Below, one piece after another: positions 17,419 to 29,319 of a stretch of 60,000 nt of DNA. Positions within the stretch are counted from its first letter, which is position 1. Each line of letters begins with the position of its first letter. Under the pieces are notes generated by a model. That model saw only the letters and a program-made list of their open reading frames with translations, made no database searches and was not told where the DNA came from. A program made the translations under genes and the position numbers. This stretch comes from Nymphaea colorata (lineage: Eukaryota > Streptophyta > Magnoliopsida > Nymphaeales > Nymphaeaceae). Location of the stretch: assembly GCF_008831285.2 (NCBI RefSeq), contig NC_045148.1, positions 18,037,002 to 18,097,001 of the forward strand, written 5' to 3'.

Positions 17419-19124
17419 AGGTGAGGTTTATTGCATAAAGCATTTCTCCTGATTAAAATGGAAAAAAAGATTATTCTGAATCTTAAAGACTGAAAATGAT
17501 GTCTGTGATATGAGTTTCATGAAACAACTTAACTCATGATCAGTTCACAGCTCGAAGGATCAATTCTTGCCAGACAAAATAAGAAAATTATCAGCTTTAG
17601 AAGAGAGGAAGGAAAAGGAGATGCATACGCCAGCAAAATGCACTATCTTCCAAAATGAGTTAAGCTACTCATTGTGGAAATTCATGACACATCTTGTGTG
17701 GAAAAAAAATTCTTACAGTAAATGAAATTGTATCTACTTCCACATCAGTTCCTCCAGATTAGCAAATAATTTATAAAAGCAGCATTTATACAAAACAATT
17801 GCCAAAATCCACACCTGATAGTTGGCCATGATTTTCTGTCTGTATTCACTATGTTTCTGAACCTGGTAAGAAAAAGAATCAGTTTTGCAGTAGAACAAAA
17901 AGAATGAGTTGAGAAAGTGAAAACACAGTAAAAGATCACATGATCAATAATGTATAAGAATGGACTGATAAGAATTCACAACCTTAAAAAAAATTAAAAT
18001 ATTGAAGGTTGGGGAGGCAATTTTGTAGCTCAGCTGCTCAAGGGAGAAGTTAAAAGAAAATGGCAGGAACCAATACTAGTTCGTTGCTGCCATCACATGT
18101 TCTACCGCTAATTGAAAAACTTGATTTCAGAAGAGGACATCTTCGTAATATGAGCCCTTGCCAATTCATTCTGCTCTTTCTTATAAACAAGGAAATATTG
18201 CAGTTAAAAACCTATGAAACAGCTATTAGAAACAGAAACTCAACTAGAATCTGGATATCTTTCTAAAATCATAGGTGAACTAAGAGCTGGGCGGACTTAT
18301 GTCAGATTGACATTTTCACCTAGACCAAAAGTGGATTCTTTATAAAGAAGGAGAAGCTGATTGGTTTCACCAAATGGATGTTGTATATGGAGCAAATGTA
18401 AGTGTCACTAACGATTCCACATTTAACATTTCTCACATACACCTTGATGAAAAGGATGACACGAACCCAGTTGGACCAGGTTTAAGTGGTTAAAGATTCA
18501 TTTCTTACTTTCCCGATTTCCATTAAATCAATCCCAGTGCAATCCCCTTGTAACTACACAACCAACGACCAAAAAACAACCAAACTTCACTTTTATTCAA
18601 CTACATCCGCAGCCGAAGCGCAGAAGGTTATCAAACCACAGTCTTTCATTTAGTGCGTAACCATTATACGGAAAGGACTAAAATTCGACCATTGATCCTC
18701 AAAAAAGAAGTAAACTCAAACGCAGAAATCTGAATTACGAAGACTTAGGGACATGAACACAAGAAAGAATCCATTAAACTGATACAAGAATGCTAGCGCC
18801 CAAAGAATTCGCGCTCACCCTTAAGCGCTCGCTGTCGGGGAGGTACCTCGCCAGGATTTCGCTCATGAACTGGACCTTCTCGTCGCGAGAGACGCCGAGC
18901 ATGCAGGAAGGCAGGTGACGCTCCAGGGAGCTGAATATGGAGGCTTTGTAGTCCAGCTGGAGATCGTCGTAGCTCTCGGGCTTGTGATCGTTGTTAGGGT
19001 TAAGCCGTAGACGACGATCTCCGGCCGGCCCGGAGTCTGAATTCGGCGGCCGGCGAGTGGTAACGACGCCGTTGGGCCCCGGGCAAGGCTCGGCTCGCCG
19101 ATCGTCCTGTTCGTCCTTCAACAT
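9705..19124 (-). CDS. 2-oxoglutarate/Fe(II)-dependent dioxygenase, plant PKHD-type hydroxylase (At1g22950/At3g18210-like)
   Basis: Predicted non-heme iron oxygenase using 2-oxoglutarate and O2; the substrate is not established. Exons: 19124-18819, 17862-17815, 16925-16749, 16658-16508, 15396-15310, 13636-13512, 12100-11982, 10105-9994, and tentatively 9731-9705. These join in one frame to 383 residues, about the family length. The prolyl-hydroxylase-like core has the iron ligands His259 and Asp261 in GFHVDDSEVTL, a distal His in HRGRHRHGAR (about 319), and Arg329 in TTSGNRINLLLWCR as the likely 2-oxoglutarate anchor. The N-terminal half (SSLERHLPSCML, PNTMNKYGAVLDDFG) is typical of this plant group. 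The last exon encodes only LRKDVSFA and is uncertain; reading through the exon 8 donor would end after VSSC. Introns are long: 9995-11981, 12101-13511 and 15397-16507 show no gene, 13637-15309 contains a hAT-type element, and 16926-17814 contains a (GA)n tract. Confidence 0.93.
13728..14482. mobile_element. Non-autonomous hAT-type element with 8-bp target duplication, in a dioxygenase intron
   Basis: The element body is 13736-14474 (739 bp). Its ends are inverted: CAATGTTTAT on the left and ATAACATTG on the right. Both sides carry GTTCTTTG (13728-13735 and 14475-14482), an exact 8-bp duplication as made by hAT transposases. Both subterminal regions carry GTATCG/CGATAC motifs. The right one (14309-14466) is a dense cluster of self-complementary CGTATCGTACGATACG units. 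The interior is AT-rich with no transposase. It lies about 100 bp upstream of the acceptor of the exon carrying the iron-binding HVD motif. Confidence 0.85.
15843..15873. repeat. (TA)n microsatellite in a dioxygenase intron
   Basis: Uninterrupted TA dinucleotide tract in the intron between exons 4 and 5. Confidence 0.95.
17371..17414. repeat. (GA)n microsatellite in a dioxygenase intron
   Basis: Uninterrupted GA dinucleotide tract of 22 units in the intron between exons 2 and 3. Confidence 0.95.
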
Positions 19125-20288
19125 TTCCGTGTCTCCTTCTCCGGAGCTCGCTTCCGTCTCTCCAAACGGAGGAAGAAGAAAACCAAAAAATTTGGACGTG
19201 TGGGGAATTTAAAGGAGAGAGAGAGAATTTGATTCGCGCGTGTGGAAGGAAGCGTGCGAACCGGAGCAGAGTTGGCAACGGGAAAATTAGGGTTTCGTGG
19301 ACGGCAAATTACTGAAATGTCCTTAAGCATCCCTAACATCTTTTTCTTTTTAAATTTTCAGTTCTAAATTTTATTTTTCTTCTTTCCTGTTAAAATTTCA
19401 CGGTATGGTATTGAATCCTTATTGATCAATTACGAAATCTTATGAAGAGCTCAAATCTGATATAAGTCCGGTTGTTATCGTGTTATCAAATCACAGTTTA
19501 ACCCTCGGACCTAGGATGTCACATGCATAAACTTGTGTCATAAAAGAAGTGGATTGTAACACCTATTTTAAGAAGTTTAGTTTTGCATTGAACATTGTTA
19601 GCAATCTTCAAAAGCTTAGAGGGTTGTTAAATGGTTGGTTGTCTTCATTTTTATCTCTTTTTTTATGTTAAAACCAAAGTTATTAAGGGACATGTTGAAA
19701 TATGTCGAATTAGGAGCCTGAGTCCAGTATGATCGGGTCGCTACATACTATCATATAAGCTTTGCCAACCATGTTGGATGTAAACAGATCTTAGAGAAAA
19801 ACAAAATATATACTTAGGATAAAATCTCTTAAATGTATAACAACTCTGAAACTCCTAACACAACGCCTCATGAACAATTGTAAATACATTTAATGACATT
19901 GACATACTTTAATGCTTTAAAAAAACTATCATCTTATTGAAAATTAAGAAATAGCAAACCTGAGGAGGCTACACTGACCGTGTGTAAATTGAAGTTGTTG
20001 GTGCATCTTTTGGCATGAAAGATAAACTCATATTCAAGAGTGTTACTTTCCTCGACCTTCAAAAAGATAAAGAAGGAAAAGGTTGAAGCATGAATTAAAT
20101 CTCATGCACGAGAGCTATGGTTGAACAGCAGTGTAAGTATAAAGCAGTAGGGTCATGCTTGTTTATATTAAGAACGAAAGCAAGTGATGAGTTTTATCAG
20201 CGTCGTTGTGTCATATATGATGTTGATCTGACGGATAATCTTCGAATTCTACTTTTGGTTCAAGTGGACCTCTCTCTCTCTCTCTCAC

Positions 20289-20344
<56 letters not shown>

Positions 20345-20600
20345 CCCACTTGATTTATTTGCATGTGTGGTTCATTTTGGAACTGAGGATGTTACTCTGT
20401 CCATAAGAAGTCATTAAGAAAAACATGTACCCATAATTTTGGCATTCTTAATAACAAACTTTACAAGTATATTGCATGCCAAGATGACTGTTTGCGAGGA
20501 GATTAAACAAAAAAAAACTCTTTAAGATTTTATTTGCCAGCATACGATTGTAACATTGTCAGGAGAATAACTAATTATACAAGTTTTGCAAAAGAGAGAG
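19125..20600. other. Dioxygenase 5' UTR/promoter and intergenic DNA
   Basis: Directly upstream of the minus-strand start the sequence is GC- and GA-rich (19125-19290), as expected for a 5' UTR. No clear TATA box was found. The rest is AT-rich with no gene recognised. A (TC)n tract (20270-20286) followed by (AT)n (20297-20342) creates low-complexity open frames that I do not take as genes. Confidence 0.45.
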
Positions 20601-20611
20601 AGAGTGAGAGA

Positions 20612-20805
20612 GAGTGAAGGAAAATTATTGAGATACATAAAAGATAAAATAAGGATTCATATCACTAATTAATCGTATCATGACGTTTGCTGAGATATGT
20701 GATTTGACTTGTATACCAACATTGGAAAAATATCGAGATATATTAAGATAAAGTAAGGACTCATATCACCAATCATATCATGACGTTTGCTGAGATATGT
20801 GATTA
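20612..20805. repeat. Imperfect direct repeat, two copies about 112 bp apart
   Basis: A block of about 75 bp occurs twice (near 20628-20710 and 20732-20805), sharing GAGATA, GATAAA(A/G)TAAGGA, TCATATCAC and the 20-mer TCATGACGTTTGCTGAGATA. The copies differ by small indels. Origin unknown. Confidence 0.7.
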
Positions 20806-20811
20806 TGACTA

Positions 20812-20882
20812 GTACCCACCCTTAGTAATAATCAAGTTTATATTCTACTGCATTTAAACTCGATTATTACTAAGGGTGGGCA
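20812..20882. repeat. Small foldback (inverted-repeat) element
   Basis: Arms of about 28 bases: the left, from GTACCCACCCTTAGTAATAA, is complementary to the right, ending in TTATTACTAAGGGTGGGCAC. Two mismatches were seen and a loop of about 15 bases lies between. The TAAGGGTGGGCA end resembles termini common in plant hAT-derived elements. No target duplication could be assigned. Confidence 0.65.
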
Positions 20883-22013
20883 CGCCAGTTGCACCCACCG
20901 ATGGGAGGCGAGCCTGAGCAGGCTATCTAGCCAGTGGGTCGGGCTGGGTAGCCGCACGGGCTAACTCGGCCTAATACACACACCTTTAAAGCTTATCTCT
21001 CTACCTTTTTTTTATTCTCTCTTTCTATGTGCATGGTCCTTCTCAAAGAGATGCCGATCGTCTGCTCCCTTTCTCAACCATCAGAGTCTAATACGCTCTT
21101 GGTGTTGTAAGTATGTTCTACTTTTAATGAAAGTCTTTATGTGTGTTTAAAGTTTTCTTTCATATTTTGTTTATAAGTCGAACAGGAAAGTCTCTTCCAT
21201 GAAATGATGTATCTTTATATACGCCTGCATAATCTGTTGTTATGAATCTTTGTGTTTTTATGTTGGAAGTTCTGGCCTTAGCCAGGATCTATGCGTAGGA
21301 ACCATGCTTTATAAAAAGAACATGTTATAACATGCTTTGTTCATGATCTAATTCTCGTGTTTTTGAGTTCTTGATTATCTGGATGAGCCACTGTGTGAAT
21401 CCTTTAAAACCAATAGGCTATTGTGGAAAAGAAGTACCCGTCGATGCAAGGAGGCCGTTTAGGGAAAAAATAGTACACGAACAGTGAGGTCTGAATGGGA
21501 TGACATGGTGTTCTATGAAAGAAGAATCTCACAAAGTTTTCAAAATCAAGGGAATCATACCATAAGCTTATCATATTCCAGTTTGTTCTTTTTTATAATA
21601 GATGTGTTATCTGTTCGTAGAAACATGTTCCTATAAAAGGAATTTCTCCAGCCTAAAACAAAGACTCGTAAACAGAGTATGAAGTTGTATGCATGATACA
21701 TAGGACTGCGGGATAAAAAGAGATGAGTACCTAATAGGCTCAAGAACCTTTTGATTTTGAAAAATCATACCTTAAGCACCCTTGGATTTCAGAAAATTGT
21801 GTTTGTCAAAAAATCCAAAAATATTTCATACTTTTATACTAGTCAATATTAATAGTAATTTTATTAGTTTACTATATTTTCTTTATAGTTTAATTAGTTT
21901 TCTAAATTCTCTTTCATGGACTAGAATATTTGAATCTCGAGGTATACCCAAAACATAAGACCCTAAAAACTAGCAAACTTTACAGATACATCTTTTTCTA
22001 CTATATTTATTCT

Positions 22014-23111
22014 ATGAGTGATAAAGAAGATATCTACATACAAAGTCTAAAAGAAACAAAGACCTAGTACCCTGATGCAGAAGGATTAACTAGATATGAT
22101 CCACCTAATATTTCTGATAAGCTAATAGTTCGACAACTAAACATGATAATTATTATGATCATAAAATTAAATCAAAGAATTACCCAACTTGAACGAATTT
22201 TAGGAAAAAAATCAGAACCACATAAAGCAAACCTAGAAGAATTAACCAAAAGGCTAGACAACCTAAACATAGGAAATGGTGGGTTCAAACTTACCCCTAC
22301 CCCTATTCCTAAAAATATATCTTTTTCCATAAGATAATGGTTGTTAGACGTTGTTTTTCTAGTCTCTAGTTTCAGTAGAAACCTCAGTGACACTAATGAA
22401 ATTAGGCGAATAGACGAAAATCTATTAACTAGAATGATCCGAACCCAGGGTCATAGCCCTAGAACATTGGAAGAAATAATAGATGTAAACAGGGATTTAG
22501 AAATTTACAATAACCATCAACTCTCTTTGTTAAACCCTAGAACTTTATATAGGACACGGTTTTGAAGTGTAAACCTACAATTAGTCAGAATAAGTAGAGA
22601 AGAAGAAGTCTGTGTAACTATTGAACACCAAAACATTGGCATCGTTAGTCAAGACAGTATTAAACAATTATTACGAAACCATAATAGATTTATTCATCTT
22701 GGTCTAATAATCATAAGAATTAAGGGTTTAACCAGAAGAAATCTAGGAACAAAAGTTTTAATCACTTTACTAGATAAGAGATGGGCAAACGATGCTAGGA
22801 AAGCCATTATAGCAAGTATGAAAATTGACATGTCCAACAATAAGGGAATATTTTATTGTGCACATGATTTCTTGCTAAGCATAAGAGATCTAGAACATAT
22901 TATCATAGGAATTCAAACTAAAGGATATGAAACGTTTACAGGAAAAGCTAATTTACTTATAAATGTCGGATTTCTAGGAAAGGTAACAAATAGCAGTACC
23001 ACAAAGTATAAAATCGATACAAAAGCCATCATTGTATCCATGGAAAGTTTAATCATAACGTACAAGGGTCAAGTTTTGCCGAACTTGACAAACATTAGGC
23101 TGCAGGGTTAA
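22014..23111 (+). mobile_element. Decayed endogenous pararetrovirus (Caulimoviridae-like) movement-protein region
   Basis: One continuous frame of 366 codons starts with ATG at 22014 and ends at 23111. It is broken by three internal stop codons (22065, 22335 and 22563) without frameshifts. The N-terminal part has a heptad-like Leu/Ile pattern (ITQLERILGK) suggesting a coiled coil. The part from about 22818 (region with LLINVGFLGK) resembles the 30K-type movement protein of plant pararetroviruses. Neither reverse transcriptase nor capsid motifs are visible nearby, so this is a fragment. Base composition is strongly AT-rich. The family assignment is by remembered resemblance and the virus genus is open. 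It sits in the interval between the dioxygenase and the transporter. Confidence 0.55.
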
Positions 23112-24756
23112 GGACTCAGCAGCTTCGTCCCTACTTCTTTCAGTTGTTTCCTATTTCTTCTACAATCTCTTCTTCGTATTGTTCATTATCTCATCCTCCT
23201 TCATCACCAACATTCCACTCATCTTCATTGTTTTCTCTGTGAATGATTGCTCTGACATTTTGATCGTCACATGTCCATTCTGCAGGATTACTGTCGTGGA
23301 TTTGGCAAAAATGTTCACAGAGTAAGACACTTTTGAAAGGGAATGTAAAATTTCTCAGTAAGCCAACTATATGCTAGGAAGATTCGTGTAAATCTTCGGC
23401 TACCATACAAGTAGTCCTTGTCCACCGAGCATGTTGGTCTATAGCCATTGTATAAGCTCTCCAACGCTTCAGTTGTGAATATACATCTTCTTCAATCAAA
23501 AGATTTCTAAGAGTTTCTTCAGGAATACGGGTTTGCAGGGAAAAGAGTGAAGTGTGTATATCGATCATGATCTCCTGTTTTGCTTCACAAGGATATTCAT
23601 ACGAAGGAGGAATAGATTCAATGTCTAAGTTAACATAGCCAGTAGGCCTTGGGCTTGGGCTGCAAATTTGTTGGTGTGGCCTGGCTCGGTTAGTTATAGT
23701 CAGGCTGGGCCCAGGCTGCCAACAAAGGTGTTGGCCTGGACCGAGCCCAAATTTGTGGAGTTTCAAGCCTGTTCGGCTCGATCCGATGCCCAAACCTAAT
23801 TTTGCATTTGTCTAGACAATTCACCATGAGCGGATCTCTCACATAATGTATTTTTTGTTTTCTTCATGGCAAAAGCTCAAGAAATTACATGTTTTTTGCA
23901 TAAACAAAATCTTAAGCTACTTCCAGCCTTCTAATAAAAATTTGTAGCTGAACCCAAATGCTAGGTGCAAAATATATCGTCCTACCATATTCATGATTAT
24001 TATATATATTGGACCTGCTTTGGCAACAACGTATAAACCTAATGTGCCGTATCAACTTGATGCCGCATTTGGACCTCCCATTAAATGGATCGCTACTTGC
24101 ATCTGTGTCCATTTAATATGGTTAATCAACATACCACAGCATTTTACTGTAACATTAACAATCTCATAAGTTGATAGAGGAGAGGTGATGGAAGAACTCA
24201 TGGTTCCTTTGATAATAAAGTTCATACGTGAAAGAATCCGCAATCGAAACAGACTTGCCTTTAGTTACTTTTAGCTCTCCCTGTCCCTCTCCCTCCCTCC
24301 CTCATTGACCTTTCCTCTGAAGTGAATAATGAATTTCATTAAACAAGAGAAATGCCACTTGAGAAGTATGCTTTTGGTTAACCATAAAATAGAGAAAGGG
24401 CAGACATGAAATAACCTTGGCATGAATCTGAATTAATTATTTCTTAAAAAACAAAGTGCTTTATATAGTACTGTTGTGAACATGGCATGTGCATCTTCAT
24501 TGCAGGTGCTGCATAATATTGGAACAGTTACAAATTCTTAAGTTATGGAGACAACACAGGACAGGAGGTCATCCAACTGCATTCATTATTTTAACCAAAT
24601 TTGTCTTCTTCTTCATGAAGCCTTCCGCCAATCTCATTAATCAGCAAAAGTCCACTGACCTCTACTTGTGTCAACCCACATAAAATTCCAAAAAGCTTAA
24701 GCTGATAATAATATAATACAATGAGAGGGAGAGAGAGGGAATTGGTGGACGCCTTC
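23112..24756. other. Intergenic DNA with unassigned minus-strand reading frames
   Basis: A minus-strand frame at 23374-23793 has compositionally normal protein sequence in its second half (SIPPSYEYPCEAKQE, RIPEETLRNLLIEEDVYSQL). Another block at 24052-24243 (-) contains INHIKWTQMQVAIHLMGG. Both look like eroded coding DNA of a retroelement or pararetrovirus in the orientation opposite to the 22014 block, but I cannot identify them. The GC-rich GGCTCGG/GGCCTGG stretch at 23640-23800 resembles the sequence near 20880-20975 and 28420-28510 and may mark ends of related transposons. The transporter 3' UTR should lie close to 24756. Confidence 0.4.
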
Positions 24757-26886
24757 CTATGGCAGTTCACATGGGTCCAAGGGTGCTCTATCTTCTGCTA
24801 GCAGAGGCTTCCTGCAAGCATTCTCCTCTTGGTTTACTTCAATTTTTCTTTCTTTGTTCTTTCCCCAGAGAACAGAGTATAGTCCCGCCACAATCAATAT
24901 TGCCCCAACGATTCTGCATAAAGGTAAACGGAAACATCACTCTTCTTCTGCAAAATCGTGACCTCTTCATCTAACAGATAACCTCATTTGGAAAAATTGT
25001 GAATTTTCAGCAGTTTGAATGTCAAATTTTTTTCAAGCTATTTTCCAAACATCAGCATCTCGGGGCCTCAAGTTTCGATACATACCCGCCAGAGTAGAGT
25101 TGGTCGCCAAGGATGATGGTTGCCATGAAGGCCACAGCAACTGTCTGTACAGGTTGATAGACGGCAACGAAAACTGGCCCTCCCTTATCAATGCACCATG
25201 TTTGAATAGAAAATCCAATGCCAGAAGCCACAAAGCCCTGTAATATCATGGAGCTCTCTATTAGAACACAAGTTTAATGGCAATCAATCAAGGACATGCT
25301 TGATATGGAGGCCTTTCATGGTATTTAATCACTTTCCGAGGGGGTACTACCACTAAATCTCTGATACGAGACTAGACAATTGTGCATTTAATATTCTTGT
25401 GCCCATGTTTCTCACATGGTGCTGCCTCAGACTATGAGAAAGATATCCACTTTCATCTGAAAGAGGAGCTGTTTGCTATGATTAGGATGGAACAAGCGCT
25501 GGCTAAAAAACATAAACAAAATGCAGGTCATAAGTTTGTGTTTAGTTACAGCATAGAGGATGGTAAAGAGTTCTTCTCCAGATTGTATCTTCCAGTGCTC
25601 CACATCTCTCTCTATAAAGCTTGCTATGATCAAAAATTGGATGACCCCAAAGAAGCAGGTGAAGGAGGTGACTGTCAGCCTTGCAGGATACTTCCTAAGA
25701 ACAGGTGCCTGCATATCAAGATACAATTTTGGATCATGAAGACGATAATTCCGGCAGCACTGCAGCGGCAATGGTGATAATTGATATGTAACAATGAACT
25801 CACCTGAAGCACAATCCAACCAGACCAAGCAAGGCAATTGCCAAAGAGATAAATGCATCCCATAGTCCAGTTCCCTTTGCTTTCTGAAGCAAAAGATCCC
25901 GCATCTACAGAGTTGCTTGCGAGGCCTGAGGAAGCCATGTGCAACAGAGGAGGACCTTTGTATAGAGTTATTATGGTTGCACCTCCAACACATGCAATGG
26001 TTCCCACCACCTTGGCTACTCCATCTCTCCGCAAAATGTTTACTTTTTCTAGCCTGTTTCATAACCCCAAAAAGCAAGCCAGCTAATTAGAAAATCTTTT
26101 GAAACCCTTCGGCAGGAACTTAGTAAATCTCAAAAAAGAGTCTGAAATTACTTGAGAGAAGCAGCCAATGCAAAAGTGATTGCAGGTACTGAATTTTGCA
26201 TCGCAGATGCAAAAGTAGGAGAGGCGTAATACAATCCCAACAAGTAACACCCTTGGTTAGCAGTGATCCTGCATAAGAAAAAAGCAGAAAGTGAGTTGAT
26301 TCAGTCAGGCCAGTACACACTAGTGCATACAAAGCCCAATTATCAAACACTTTTTGCGCTTACCCACACAAAGCAAGAAGGAAAAGCTCAATTAATAATG
26401 AAAACGTAATTGGCGGTCTTTTCTCCCTGCAAAAACTAAATCTGATCAGAAAAAATTGAACATAAAGAATGAAACTGCAGAATCAGCAAGTGAAATCAAC
26501 AAGGAGATCCAGAAGGCTGTCCATGCATGTGACCTCAAGCTTTGTGCGGGATTTCTTCCCTTATCTCAAGTTCGCATGCATGAGCAGAGTTGATCTCCCA
26601 TTCCAGGTAATAGTCTCTTGGCTCTTGCACAACAAATAAAGAACATAGAGGAGGAGCCTGGATAATATTTCACTTACTTCTCCAGAAAATACGCAAAAGG
26701 GGCCAACAGAGAGAGCGCAATCGTGTTCCTATAGACTGGGAAGACCACCTTGCTTACACCCATATTGAGTGCTTCCCTTGATACTATATGAAACGCAGCA
26801 TAGACGAACTGAAGAACAAGCATTGCTGCATGAAGCTTCGTCCTCTCAGGCAACAAGTTGCTCCTGTCAGCTACAGCCTTTGCCAT
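24757..26886 (-). CDS. WAT1-related / UMAMIT transporter (EamA family, At3g18200-like)
   Basis: Multi-pass membrane transporter of the plant drug/metabolite family (formerly nodulin MtN21-like). Relatives export amino acids or, for WAT1, move auxin across the tonoplast. The substrate here is unknown. Exons: 26886-26678, 26426-26364, 26268-26152, 26053-25804, 25708-25550, 25237-25086, 24913-24757. All have GT-AG junctions and add up to 1107 bases, giving 368 residues. Landmarks are HIVSREALNMGVSKVVFPVY (first membrane region), ITANQGCYLLGLYYASPTFA, GGATIITLYKGPP, APVLRKYPARLTVTSFTCFF and GGPVFVAVYQPVQT, then a short polar C-terminus ending in CELP. These fit two EamA repeats and about ten membrane helices. 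The acceptor of exon 4 was chosen at 26053 because it preserves the SLKLEKVNILRRDG frame. Similarity is higher to the At3g18200 subgroup than to WAT1 itself, judged from memory. Confidence 0.93.
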
Positions 26887-26937
26887 CTTTCTCTTCTGTG
26901 AAAGAAACGGATATGCGGAGGAGGAGATGATTATGGC

Positions 26938-26945
26938 TTTAAATA
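26938..26945 (-). promoter_or_regulatory. Possible TATA box of the transporter gene
   Basis: TATTTAAA on the minus strand, about 52 bp upstream of the start codon. This would leave a 5' UTR of only about 20 bases, so it is tentative. Confidence 0.3.
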
Positions 26946-27529
26946 GAAAGGAAAGGAAGCCTTTATGTGAAAGAAACAATAATGCAGATTCTATCATGAG
27001 CACATGCAGAGGGTGGCAAGTGATTAGACAAATGATTTTAATATGGGTTCAGGATTTTCAAATCAGTTCTTTAATTTTTTTTTTCTCATAATGATAGAGG
27101 AGGGGAGAGCGCATTGAAGAATCCAATTTCTCACCCAGAAAGATGCTTCTTAAATTTAATCCTAAGCCTCCAACTGTGTTCTCCGTAACGAATAATCTCC
27201 ACTGCTAGTGTTTCTGCTTTATTTTCCTCTGGTTACTAATTTGTTTCAGTACCAGAGAGACGGAAAAGAACCGATAGACGGCAAAAATTTGAAGAGTGCA
27301 AATTATGGGTCAAAACTTAATCCAAAATTGATCCAATGAGCGACTAACCAATTTAACACCTTGGGGCATTTAACTGGATTTGTTGTTAGATGGTTAAAAA
27401 ATTAAAATCTTTCAAAAAAGAGGAATTGTCATTTGAGCATTAAGAAGAATTTATGGTGCAATGTCATCGAATTTTTAATTTTTTAATCAGTTAGCAGTAC
27501 TTACCATCCAGCAGATTTGAATCCATATG

Positions 27530-27545
27530 TGTGTGTGAGAGAGAA

Positions 27546-27610
<65 letters not shown>
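27530..27610. repeat. Compound (TA)n(GA)n microsatellite
   Basis: A GA-rich start, then TA repeats (27549-27576), then GA repeats to 27610. Overlapping low-complexity open frames here (runs of Ser-Leu or Tyr-Ile) are not genes. Confidence 0.95.
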
Positions 27611-27613
<3 letters not shown>

Positions 27614-28604
27614 TAAATACTGCCAGATGCAGAATAATTTTGGATGGTTAAAATTTTCAAATTTGTTGTTAAAAAGATCATAAATCATTGCTAAAAGCAC
27701 TATAAACTATCATTGTATCATAAACAATCACTAATGTCAAAATAATACTTGGTTTTTTAAACAAGTTTTTTAAATTTTAAACATTTAACAACATCCAGCA
27801 TCAGGCATGATTAAATCGTTTATATATGATGAGATATGACCCAACTTTTAAACTCTTATGTACTCAGCTACCTGTTTATGATCAAATACAAGTACAACTT
27901 AATGGATGTAATTCGGAAGGAAAATATCATCGTTCACAATAGATAAAATCTTGATGCGGAAAAATCACAATTTTATTCCCTAAAAATATGGACAAGATAA
28001 TGAATTTTGACAATATAACTTTGTTGAATTCATGGGATTATTAGAATAACTGTACTTTAGCATGGAGCATGCATTCAATTTTTCAGTACACCGTTTGACC
28101 GCCGTCCGAATTATTTGGCTCTCCGCCGCACATTTTTGTCGGATTCCATTCGTTTTACGTCCTGTCATACAGCTGCAGTCACACTATTCAAATCTATCAG
28201 GTTTAAGAGAGAACAAAGTTTGCAGTAAAAATGAAACTTATATGAGAGTTCAAAACCCAATCATTGTAAGAAACATGAAGAATGTCAAGTTGAAGATGCT
28301 AGATGAAATTATATTAAAAGTTATGAGGCAGTAATATATATATATATTATTAATTATATTTATATATTAAATTATATTAAAAGTATATTTTTTATTTTAA
28401 TCGAGATGAGCCCAAGTTGCTGGCGACCTAGGTCGTGGCCATGGGGCTGTGGTGCAGCCCGAAATACACTTCTTGTTGGGCGAGCCGGCCAGGTGCCCAA
28501 CCCTAAAAACAATCACTTGAATTTGGGCACCCATCAGCCACAGTATGCACTTGATGATCTTAAGTCTAACCTTTCATCAAATTGAAAAGGCGCTTATTCA
28601 AGAG

Positions 28605-28810
28605 CTACCATGGGGCTTGTGTGGGCAACTGCCCACCACAACGTCTGTAAATGTTTGTAAAATTTTTATTTTATCATCTGTTGGACTCAGGTCTAGTCAT
28701 ATAAAGTGACCCAGGTCAATGCCTTGTAGCTCTACATGTACTCAATCCATTACAATAAGAAGATGAATTATTAATGTCCTCTAGCTAAAACTTTCTAGCT
28801 CCGCCACTAC
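28605..28810. mobile_element. Degenerate MITE related to the unit at 29145
   Basis: Begins GAGCTACCATGGGGCTTGTG, continues GTGGGCAACTGCCCACCACA and ends near TAGCTCCGCCACTA. This mirrors the layout of the 29145 unit (GAGCCACATATAGGCTGGTG, GGGCAGTTTGCCCACACCAG, GGCTCCGCTA). It carries more differences and is probably an older insertion of the same family. Confidence 0.45.
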
Positions 28811-29144
28811 TTTAAACCGCAACTAAAATATGTCAACACCCAAAAAATGCATGTAAATATCATGGGTCATGTTTTTTAACTAACCAAGACTGATCAAACT
28901 TTGATGCAGAAAACAGTATATGGATAACTAATAATATCTTTCGCATTTTATGATTCAATGTGCCTTTCAAGCGTAACAGGTTAAACCAGTGTTTGAAAAC
29001 TGTTAATGAATTTAGGCAGCATAACGAGGTGTTTTTGTTCTTAAAATAAGCAAGAAAACGTGTGAGTTAGCTCCTACCAAACTACCATAATATTGAATCC
29101 TCGACCTCCTTCAATTCAAAGGTCTTAAACCTACCATTGACCAG

Positions 29145-29319
29145 TAGCGGAGCCACATATAGGCTGGTGTGTGGGCAGTTTGCCCACACCAGCCCCTCAA
29201 TTTTCTTTCATTTTTACATTAAGGTTTTCTAACATTTACTTTGTTATGCATGCAAGTACTCATTCAGGTATGAAAACTTGTGAATTAGTGCCCCTCAAAA
29301 AAACTTTTTGGCTCCGCTA
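29145..29319. mobile_element. MITE with TAGCGGAGCCA terminal inverted repeats
   Basis: A 175-bp unit with perfect 11-bp terminal inverted repeats, TAGCGGAGCCA at the left and TGGCTCCGCTA at the right. Just inside the left end is a GGGCAGTTTGCCCA palindrome. It is non-coding. TAGNG-type ends suggest the hAT superfamily, but I could not find a matching 8-bp duplication. Confidence 0.65.

Noticed and set aside
20872-28510. One large hAT transposon carrying the WAT1-related gene between the GGGTGGGCA-type ends
   Set aside because: No matching 8-bp duplication flanks the outer ends and no transposase is visible; the ends more likely belong to separate small elements.
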